Assembly (NCBI RefSeq): GCF_000430725.1
Contig: NZ_KE387209.1
Coordinates: 2,415 to 66,414 of the forward strand
Source: Azohydromonas australica DSM 1124
GTDB taxonomy: Bacteria > Pseudomonadota > Gammaproteobacteria > Burkholderiales > Burkholderiaceae_C
DNA length: 64,000 nt
Reading direction: 5' to 3'
Part shown: positions 8,529-15,024 of the stretch, one piece after another
Layout of the letters: every line of letters begins with the position of its first letter
Position numbering within the stretch: the first letter of the stretch is position 1
The notes under the pieces: generated by a model
What the model saw: only the letters and a program-made list of their open reading frames with translations
Database searches by the model: none
Told to the model about the DNA's origin: nothing
Program-made: the position numbers and the translations under genes

Positions 8529-10202
8529 TCAAAGCAGGCGCACCGATCCCAGCAGCTCGAAGGCCTTGTCTTCCGAGAGCGCGCCTTGCCGGGCCTTGAG
8601 CACCAGCATCTTGATGAGCGCTTCCGTGATGGGCGCCAGACCGCCTTCGATGACCAGGGGCTGCGACACCATCGGCGTGAAGGCCACAGGTTGCACAGGG
8701 AGCTGTCGAGGGCTTTCCACGGCTGGAGCCTGCACCGGCGCAGCGCTCAAGACCGGTGCAGGGGAAGCCGTGGCTTCGGTCTGCCGTACAGGCGCAGGCT
8801 CTGGCGCTGCTGGCTGAGCTTCACCTTCCGCTGGTGCCGGCAGGTCCGCAGCGGCCGCAGGCGCGCTGGTGAGTTCAGCGGCCAGGTCAGCAGGCTCGAG
8901 GAGCTGCTGGCTACCTCGTTGGGATGCGCTCGCCCGGGTGCGCCGTCCCTTTGGCTCGACCGCAGTGGCCTGGGAGGCCGCAGCGCTTGCAGCAGGGCCC
9001 GCCGGCGCGGTACTGGGCCCACTCGGCGCAGCCGCGGCTGAAGTCGCTGCCCCGGCGGTGTTGCTGGCGGCCGTGGGTGCGGGTACCGCCGGCGCTGTGC
9101 CGCTGCTGCCCGGGGTGGGGTTGACGTCGGCGTCGGCGGCCGCGTCTCGCAAGGGCGCAAGGCGTTGCAGCGTGGTGGCAGGAATGTCCGCAGCCGAACG
9201 CGGCGCCTCGAACCAGTCATCGGGCAAGCCCAGCGCGCGCGCCATGCCCTGGCAGAGCTCCTTGTCCAGGCTCTTGCGCCCGCTGAGCATGGCCGACACG
9301 TACGGCGGCTTGGCATGGAGCACCCTGGCCAGCGCGCTCTTCGCGCCCTTGCCCTGGAGCAGCACGGTCAGGTTCTGCCTGCGCATCTCGGGAGTGGACA
9401 TGGAGGAGGTCTGCATCGAGCCGGACTGCGAGGGGGGGGCTATCTCGGACAGGGGCAGCTGCGCTTCAGCGACGGTGGCCGCGCGCCTGGACGCCGTTGC
9501 AGGGCGCTTTCCGGCCGTTGGCGAGCGTCCAGGGCCGGCAAGGGCTTTGGCGCGGCCAGTGGCCGGGGTGGCAGCTTCTCGATCCGTTTGCCCAGCGTCT
9601 TGGTTCGTGGCGGCGGAGGATGGCTCCACGGACTTGGAAGCCGCGGCACCGGCAACTTGGGCCTGCGTCGGGACGGGCGCTGGTTGGGGCACGGCTGCAG
9701 CCGCTGCCGCGGGCTGCGCAGAGGTGAGGTTCTCCTCGGACAACGGGTCCGAGGCACCCTCCTCGAGATCGTCGTCGTCATGCAGGGCAGCCTGGTCGGG
9801 GTTCTTCAACAGATCCAGCGTGCGCGCCGGAACCTCCTTGTTGAGCCCGTCAAGCCACTTGCCGGGCAGCTTCAGGGTCCTTTCGATATGGAACGCCGTC
9901 TCGTCGGGGCACAGGGCTCCCTGCGACATGGCTTCCAGCCGCTCCAGGGGCACCTCGGCCACCAGCGCCAAGGCTTCCCGCACGGGCGTGTGTTCCAGCA
10001 ACAGGCGCAGATTTGCAGCACGCAAGGCGCCATTGACCCCTTGCTTGGCGACTTGCACCTTGGCGTTGTCCTGCCGTGGCCCCTTCGGGCGTGGGTTCGA
10101 CGCCGGGTGCAGGATGACGTTATCCCGCACCGGCTCGCGGTAGCCACGGTCGCGGCTGCGGCCGCGGTCGCGCTGCTTCGGTTGCCAATCAGGCTTTGCC
10201 AA
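8529..10202 (-). CDS. Large regulator-like protein with two related HTH repeats in Ala/Pro-rich sequence
   Basis: The protein has 557 residues. The preferred start is the TTG at 10202 because GAGGGAG lies just upstream; the frame is open to 10232. The N-terminus is basic (KQRDRGRSRDRG). Two segments align with each other, at about residues 62-121 and 275-332. Both have the pattern NL..LL, then ALA.V, a central Met, and a closing L.LP..W. The second reads as a phage-repressor-like HTH (SALARVLHAKPPYVSAML). The rest is Ala/Pro-rich linker, and the last ~35 residues form a short helical tail. It is probably a DNA-binding protein of the element, but its target and role are unknown. The low-complexity linkers make family assignment hard. 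Confidence 0.75.
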   Translation of the reverse strand: MAKPDWQPKQRDRGRSRDRGYREPVRDNVILHPASNPRPKGPRQDNAKVQVAKQGVNGALRAANLRLLLEHTPVREALALVAEVPLERLEAMSQGALCPDETAFHIERTLKLPGKWLDGLNKEVPARTLDLLKNPDQAALHDDDDLEEGASDPLSEENLTSAQPAAAAAAVPQPAPVPTQAQVAGAAASKSVEPSSAATNQDAGQTDREAATPATGRAKALAGPGRSPTAGKRPATASRRAATVAEAQLPLSEIAPPSQSGSMQTSSMSTPEMRRQNLTVLLQGKGAKSALARVLHAKPPYVSAMLSGRKSLDKELCQGMARALGLPDDWFEAPRSAADIPATTLQRLAPLRDAAADADVNPTPGSSGTAPAVPAPTAASNTAGAATSAAAAPSGPSTAPAGPAASAAASQATAVEPKGRRTRASASQRGSQQLLEPADLAAELTSAPAAAADLPAPAEGEAQPAAPEPAPVRQTEATASPAPVLSAAPVQAPAVESPRQLPVQPVAFTPMVSQPLVIEGGLAPITEALIKMLVLKARQGALSEDKAFELLGSVRLL

Positions 10203-10344
10203 ATGGAGCTCCCTCAAAATTTCTACAGGCAAGGCTGTCGCGCCTTGCGTCTTGGTCCTGCGGACAAGAAGTGCGTTCGCTGTCGAGCGAGTTTCGTGCC
10301 AGTGCTTTTCCCGGGGGGGCTATCGCGGCTGGCGGCCGCCACGG

Positions 10345-11034
10345 TCAGGAAGACGCTGTTTTCAGCCGCTCGTTCTGCGGGAACATCGCGCGCCGTGCCT
10401 CGTCATCCATCTCGGCCTTGAAGGCATGGCGTTCCTTGAGCGCCTCCACGCGCTGTGCCGCGGGGCGGGCATTGATGGCATCGAGGAGCCGCTTGACGTT
10501 GGGCAGCTGCTGCCAGGCGTCGGGGCCGAGCGCGAAGGGGACCGCACGCGCCCAGCCCCAGACGGCCATGTCCAGCAGGGTGTAGTGCTCGCCCAGCATC
10601 CACTCGCGCTCGGCCAGGTGCTGCTCGACGAGCTTCCAATGCCGCCAGGCCTCGTAGTCGTAGCGGTTGAGCGCGTAGGGCACCGGCTCGGGGGCGTAGT
10701 GCTTGAAGTGCACGCACTGCCCGGTGAAGGGGCCGATGCCCGAGGCGGTGAACATCAGCCACGACAGCATCTCGCCGCGGGCCTCGGGCGCGGGCAGGAA
10801 CTGGCCGGTCTTCTCCGCCAGATACAGCAGGATGGCGCTGCTGTCGAAGACAGTGGTCGCTCCATCGACGATGGCGGGCACTTTGGCGTTGGGGTTGATG
10901 GCCGTGTACGCCGGCGCGTGCTGCTCGCCCTTGCGCGTGTCCACCGGGATCGGCTCGTAGGACAGGCCGGCCTCCTCGAGGAAGAGCGCCACTTTCATCG
11001 GGTTGGGGGCCAGCGAGTAGTAGAACTTCAGCAT
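10345..11034 (-). CDS. Glutathione S-transferase
   Basis: The protein has 229 residues from the ATG at 11034, preceded by AAGGAGA. The thioredoxin-like N-terminal domain is clear (KFYYSLAPNPMKVALFLEEA, then NPNAKVPAIVDGATTVFDSS). The cis-Pro is in KVPAIV, and the glutathione gamma-glutamyl contact is the DSSAI pair. The C-terminal helical domain carries the N-cap and hydrophobic-staple-like LLDMAVWGWARA. It should conjugate or reduce with glutathione in the cytoplasm. It lies alone between the HTH-repeat gene and the YkgJ gene and has no obvious conjugation role, so it is probably cargo. An upstream extension of the frame to 11520 has no GST features and was not used. Confidence 0.9.
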   Translation of the reverse strand: MLKFYYSLAPNPMKVALFLEEAGLSYEPIPVDTRKGEQHAPAYTAINPNAKVPAIVDGATTVFDSSAILLYLAEKTGQFLPAPEARGEMLSWLMFTASGIGPFTGQCVHFKHYAPEPVPYALNRYDYEAWRHWKLVEQHLAEREWMLGEHYTLLDMAVWGWARAVPFALGPDAWQQLPNVKRLLDAINARPAAQRVEALKERHAFKAEMDDEARRAMFPQNERLKTASS

Positions 11035-11464
11035 GGAATCTCCTTGATAAGGGGCCGCGACCGCATGGTGCACGCTGCGGGCTGCAGCCTGCAGTGGCGT
11101 CTGGCAGGGCGCAGCCACGGCAATGCACGAGCCAGTCGCCAAGTCACTGGCCCGGGTATCCCCACAAGCGCCGTCGCAGGCATCGAGCGTGCAACTCGCA
11201 CTGGGGCAAGCACATGCCAGTTTAGATAAAAACTCAACGGTATAGCGGGTCTGCGTCCTCGGTCCCCCGGATGGCGCCGCGCCGTGGTGGCAGGACATGC
11301 AGGCCAAGCGCGACTTGGTCAAAGAATCGTCGGTCCAAGGCCGGGGCGGCCGGTACTGCGCAACGCCGAGTGGGGCTCCCAGCGCGTCAAGCCGGAATGC
11401 GTGCGTCTCGGGACGGCGATGCGGCGGTTCACCAGCCACGGTACAAGGCGTCATGGGCCCTGGT
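11035..11464. other. Intergenic, no supported gene
   Basis: This 430-base gap separates the GST start from the end of the YkgJ gene. Frames run through it in several directions, but none has a ribosome site plus recognisable protein sequence. The promoter for the GST gene presumably lies near 11040-11120. Confidence 0.4.
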
Positions 11465-12157
11465 TCAAGGCAGGGTTGGTGCCTGGGGAAACCATTCCCG
11501 GATGTCGGCCACCGTGTCACCGTGGCACAGCGTCAGGTACACGGCCTTGAACTGAGCCGTGTTGGCCAGCGGGACCGGCACGGCGATGCCTTCGACAAGG
11601 CGGCACAACAACTCGTCCACATCCACGTTGAGCTGCAGCCGGCAGTTCAGCGGCCGGTGCGCGTGGATGGAGCAGCTGCCGTCGGCGGCGAGAAACGTGC
11701 ACGGCATGTCGTAGCCGTAACGACCTTGCTCAAGGATGGGCGAGCGTTTGACCCGCCGCGGCTTCAAGCGCAGTGCGTAGCCGATAAGCTGTGCCTCGCT
11801 TTCCGCCACCATCACGGGGATGTGGCAGCAATGATTGCAGGCCTTGCTGCATGCGCTCACCGGTGAGAGTATCTCGGAGAATCGGCCCGCCAGCCCACGC
11901 AGCCGGGACAAGGCGACGCGCGCAGGGTCCGTGGAGCGGCGCACGGCATCGAGCTCCTGGCCGAGGGCCTGGGCATGGGGGGCGAGCGCCTGGTTGGCGC
12001 GTTCGGCGCCACGCGCGGCATGGTCGTCGATCTGCGCGATGCGCATGCGCACTGCCGGCGGGAGCCGTGTCTGTGCGGCCGCGCTCGACGTCTGGGTGCC
12101 GGCATCAGGCGTGGCGGCGGCACTTGCGTGTTGCAGCCAGACGTCCTTGAGTTTCAC
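11465..12157 (-). CDS. YkgJ-family cysteine-cluster protein
   Basis: The protein has 230 residues from the GTG at 12157, which overlaps the stop of the upstream HTH gene as GTGA, so translation is likely coupled. The C-terminal half holds the family's cysteine cluster: CSKACNHCCHIPV, then MPCTFLAADGSCSIHAHRP with a following NCRL. These Cys residues are thought to bind zinc or an iron-sulphur cluster. The N-terminal ~110 residues are helical and charged without a known domain. The protein should be cytoplasmic. The pairing with a HipB-like regulator is unusual and is discussed in the findings. The biochemical role of this family is not established. Confidence 0.75.
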   Translation of the reverse strand: MKLKDVWLQHASAAATPDAGTQTSSAAAQTRLPPAVRMRIAQIDDHAARGAERANQALAPHAQALGQELDAVRRSTDPARVALSRLRGLAGRFSEILSPVSACSKACNHCCHIPVMVAESEAQLIGYALRLKPRRVKRSPILEQGRYGYDMPCTFLAADGSCSIHAHRPLNCRLQLNVDVDELLCRLVEGIAVPVPLANTAQFKAVYLTLCHGDTVADIREWFPQAPTLP

Positions 12158-12471
12158 CGCCGGTTCCGTGGCCGGATGCCGGCGAGCTCGATGCGCAGGG
12201 CTTCCCGGTCGAACTGGGGATCCACCAGATCGGGCAGCCATTCCAGCCGCTCGTAGAAGTTCAGCGCCGCGGCGTAGATCGCCATGGACACCGTGCTCTC
12301 CCCCCGCTCAAGACTGATGATGGTGGGCACCGAGGCGTTGAGCTGAGCGGCCAGCTCACGGATGGTCATGCCACGGCGTTCGCGCGCCAGGCGCAAGTTG
12401 GCCCCCAAGGCTGCGAGCGTCTTGGTGATTGCGGCCGGAAGTTCCCTGGTCATCTTCGGAGCACGCGGCAT
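12154..12471 (-). CDS. XRE-family regulator, HipB-like
   Basis: The protein has 105 residues from the ATG at 12471. The HTH is MTIRELAAQLNASVPTIIS followed by LERGESTVSM. The second half (YAAALNFYERLEWLPDLVDP, then FDREAL) follows the same pattern as the HipB-like protein encoded at 38649. That pattern is a VSM..YA.AL helix followed by a DP..D..AL stretch. It is a cytoplasmic DNA-binding protein. Its stop overlaps the GTG of the YkgJ gene, so the two form one translationally coupled unit. A perfect palindrome touches the start codon, which suggests autorepression. No hipA gene is adjacent here. Confidence 0.8.
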   Translation of the reverse strand: MPRAPKMTRELPAAITKTLAALGANLRLARERRGMTIRELAAQLNASVPTIISLERGESTVSMAIYAAALNFYERLEWLPDLVDPQFDREALRIELAGIRPRNRR

Positions 12472-12483
12472 CAAATATATTTG
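12472..12483. promoter_or_regulatory. Palindrome at the start of the XRE-YkgJ unit
   Basis: CAAATATATTTG is a perfect 12-bp palindrome directly abutting the ATG of the XRE gene, within an AT-rich promoter stretch (12472-12530) that contrasts with the GC-rich surroundings. No ribosome site can be seen between it and the start codon. It is a plausible autorepressor site, and the transcript may have a very short leader. Confidence 0.45.
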
Positions 12484-12777
12484 AACTTGTTTAGCATTTT
12501 TGATCAAGTATAATTGAATTATTCTATTCCTTGGGAACGGTGAAGCCGGAGAGCCCCCGTGGCGGTCCTGGGGCCGGGTCGTGGTATCGGCATGGCGCCA
12601 TGCCTGGTCAGCAACGAGGTACGGACCAACAGGCTCTTCTCCAGGGCGCGGCTGCCGCCAGCCGAGTGCGTCCCGCTGGGCGAGCACCAGGGCAGCGGGG
12701 GCTGACCACGGCGCCTGCAATGCCCGGCGACTCGCATGCTGAGTGTCTTCTTTGTCGCTGGAAACGGACTTCCACCA

Positions 12778-13010
12778 TGGCGGCGCGATTGGAGTCGCCT
12801 GACCTGGTCTGTGGCTTTACGATCGCGCATGCCTGGGCCGGCGTGGCCCAGCTGCAAGGGCTGTCGTGGCAACGGCGCCAGGAAGCTGTGCAGCGCCAGC
12901 GCGGCGAGTGGCTGCGCTTGAGCCGCGAGTACTCCGACCACGCGCTGTGCGTGGCCGGCCGGCGCCTTCGGTGTCAACCTGAGCACGTTGGCCACGTATG
13001 GCGCCACTGA
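12778..13010 (+). CDS. Small hypothetical protein (uncertain)
   Basis: A 77-residue frame from the ATG at 12778 contains a plausible helical stretch (AGVAQLQGLSWQRRQEAVQR, then GEWLRLSREYSDHALC). It has strongly GC-biased third codon positions. It has no recognisable domain and no strong ribosome site. The frame extends upstream to 12531. It may be a small gene of the element or a fragment of one. Confidence 0.3.
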
Positions 13011-13380
13011 CTCCCGGCGGAGCCTCTTGGTGGGACTGTGGGGATGCCGTGCTGAGAAGCCTGTCGATCGATGAGCTGCGTAGTCCGGTAGAGCCTGGCG
13101 GTGAAGGTTGCGTTGTAGACCACTTTGCTTCTCCGAGCTGCCACGCCTGCAAGGCCGCGTGCAACTGTGGCCCGCAACCGAGGACGGCAGCAAGATCAGC
13201 GACTGCAGCGGTTTCCTGGTTGAAATCGTCTGGAAGCAGTCGCTGCACTGCAGACGCAGTGCCATCATCACGGCTTCAGTAGCAGCAGCCAGCCCTCGAG
13301 GTCGCTTGGTGCACCGTAACTTTGAGCCGGGCATGACAAGGTCCGGCCTTTTTGAGGCACCATCGCGGCACGCCATTACA
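13011..13380. other. Intergenic, no supported gene
   Basis: About 370 bases before the SWIB gene with no convincing frame. The end of this stretch presumably carries the SWIB promoter. No clear -35/-10 pair was identified. Confidence 0.35.
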
Positions 13381-13395
13381 TAGGAGGATCTCTTC

Positions 13396-13659
13396 GTGGC
13401 AAAAGTCGAAATCCAGAAGAACAGCGCCTTCATGAAGGCGTTGAAGCCCAGCCCCGAGCTTGCGGCCATCATCGGGCCCGATGCGCAGCCGCGCACAGAA
13501 GTCACCAAGCGCCTCTGGGACTACATCAAGCAGCACAACCTGCAGAACCCGGCGAACAAACGAAACATCCTGTGCGACGGCGCATTGAAAGCGGTCATGG
13601 GCAAGGACGAGGTCACGATGTTCGAGATGACGGGGCTGGTCAGCAAGCACATGGCTTGA
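13396..13659 (+). CDS. SWIB/MDM2-domain protein
   Basis: The protein has 87 residues from a GTG at 13396, preceded by an excellent AGGAGG site. Nearly the whole chain is one SWIB domain: TEVTKRLWDYIKQHNLQNP, then KRNILCDGALKAVMGKDEV and MFEMTGLVSKHMA. This fold occurs in eukaryotic chromatin-remodelling subunits. In bacteria it is found mainly in Chlamydiae and some proteobacteria, where its job is not well defined. The short length is normal for bacterial stand-alone forms. It faces an HU-like gene (convergent), and a helicase IV gene lies just beyond. Together these suggest a nucleoid or DNA-topology role within the element. Confidence 0.85.
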   Translation: MAKVEIQKNSAFMKALKPSPELAAIIGPDAQPRTEVTKRLWDYIKQHNLQNPANKRNILCDGALKAVMGKDEVTMFEMTGLVSKHMA

Positions 13660-13789
13660 ACCGGCGTCGGACGGTGCATGCCGTGGCCGCGCGTCCTCTG
13701 CGCGGCTTGAGCTTTGCGTGCCGTCAGGGCGGCAAACTGCCTCAGTGCCGATAGCAACTCGGCTCCCATTCAAAACGCCATGCTGGAAA

Positions 13790-13813
13790 TGCCCCGCGCT
13801 GCAGGGCTTTTTG
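13790..13813 (+). terminator. Possible rho-independent terminator after the SWIB gene
   Basis: A GCCC/GGGC stem with a nine-base loop is followed by five T residues, 130 bp past the SWIB stop and between two convergent genes. The stem is short, so confidence is modest. Confidence 0.35.
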
Positions 13814-13891
13814 ATTGGTCCTGGAGCACGGCAGGCATGTGCGCTGGAGCAGCGGTGGTGCCGGGCCCGTCATGCTGCTCCAGTGACTGCT

Positions 13892-14302
13892 TCAGGCGGC
13901 CTTCTTCGTTGCCGCCTTCTTGGCGGCCTTTTTCGCGGGTGCAGCAGCGGTCTTGGCCGGGGCCTTCTTGGCCGGCGCCTTGAGAGCCTGCTTTGCGGCA
14001 GCCTTCTCGGCACGGGCCTTGGCGAGCTTTGGATCCACCAGTCCCGCCAGCGACGTGGAGGCCGAGAACTTCACCACCTTGCGCGCGGCGATTTTCAACT
14101 TGTCGCCGGTGCTGGGGTTGCGGCCCACACGCGCGGCGCGCTGGCCAACCTTGAAGGTGCCAAAACCTGCCAGGGCCACGGCGTTGCCCTTCTTGAGCTC
14201 GGTGCACAAAGTGTCGATCACGGTGTCAAGCACCTTCGTGGCGCTCGCCTTGGAGAGTTCGTGATTTTCTGCCAGCAGGGCAGCGAGGTCGGTACGGTTC
14301 AT
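13892..14302 (-). CDS. HU-family DNA-binding protein with Lys/Ala-rich C-terminal tail
   Basis: The protein has 136 residues. The first ~90 are a standard HU/IHF fold: MNRTDLAALLAENHELSKA, then GNAVALAGFGTFKVGQR, with the DNA-inserting arm GRNPSTGDKLKIAARKVVKF. The rest is a tail of repeated Ala-Pro-Lys-Lys units (KAPAKKAPAK and similar), like histone H1 tails and the extended HU proteins of other beta-proteobacteria and actinobacteria. It binds and bends DNA without strong sequence preference. Convergent with the SWIB gene. Ordinary HU has ~90 residues, so the tail is the notable feature. Confidence 0.92.
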   Translation of the reverse strand: MNRTDLAALLAENHELSKASATKVLDTVIDTLCTELKKGNAVALAGFGTFKVGQRAARVGRNPSTGDKLKIAARKVVKFSASTSLAGLVDPKLAKARAEKAAAKQALKAPAKKAPAKTAAAPAKKAAKKAATKKAA

Positions 14303-14713
14303 GCGTTGTTTGCATGGTCAATGGGAACGCGATTCTGACATTTGTGCGCAACGCTTCTTGCCGTGGGCACCCAAATTGTTGCTTGCGGGATCGGGGGCTC
14401 TGCAAAGCGAGCGCAACGGATGGTCCGGATCATGGGAAAAGCACAAGAAGGTCACTTTTCCTTGTCCGGCCCCACCTTGTCGCGTCCCGCGCCACGGGTG
14501 CTTGCCTTCTGCTGGACCCCACCGCCAGACGATCTCTCCGACAGTAGCGGCTTTGTCGGCCCACCGCGATCCGTCGACGCCTCGGTTATGTGTAAAGTGC
14601 GCGGCCTGGAAAACCTGTGTCCGCGGCCCTGCCGGTAGGACAGCGCGCCACGTCCTGCGTGTCATGCGGCTGGCATGCCAGTCGATAATCTTGGCAAAAC
14701 TGAGTAGCAGAAC

Positions 14714-15007
14714 ATGAGAGTCAGGCTCGCGCTGGTGCAATTGGCGGAGGATTCGGCTTCGCTGCCCCGTCAGCCGTTAGGGTGCTCGGAAGGTTCCGTC
14801 CATGCGCTCCCGGCCGCAGAGCTGGCCGGGACGATGGAGGCCGTGCCGGCGTTCATGGCGCTGCTCGAGGTATGGATGCTGGCCTGGCAATGGGCCTGGT
14901 TCCCATTTGCGCTGCATGCCGGGCAGCAGACACTTCCCGCGCCAGCTCCATCAGGATTGCCGAACGACCGGGTTACGCAGCCTTCTTGCCGCGAGCACGG
15001 GCTTTGA
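14714..15007 (+). CDS. Small hypothetical protein upstream of helD (uncertain)
   Basis: A 97-residue frame from the ATG at 14714 has a hydrophobic, Trp-rich middle (MALLEVWMLAWQWAWFPFAL) that looks like one membrane-associated helix. It overlaps the extended upstream frame of the helicase gene, so only one of the two can be real here. I favour a short helicase start at 15025, which leaves room for this gene. No family is recognised. Confidence 0.3.
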   Translation: MRVRLALVQLAEDSASLPRQPLGCSEGSVHALPAAELAGTMEAVPAFMALLEVWMLAWQWAWFPFALHAGQQTLPAPAPSGLPNDRVTQPSCREHGL

Positions 15008-15024
15008 AGAAGCAGCTGGCGGGC

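Noticed and set aside
12519..13508. A 329-residue minus-strand frame crossing the SWIB gene
   Set aside because: The SWIB protein on the other strand has a full domain and AGGAGG site. The minus frame has no family features.
14782..15024. N-terminal extension of the helicase gene
   Set aside because: The extra 81 residues are low complexity and do not match helicase IV, whose recalled start aligns at 15025.
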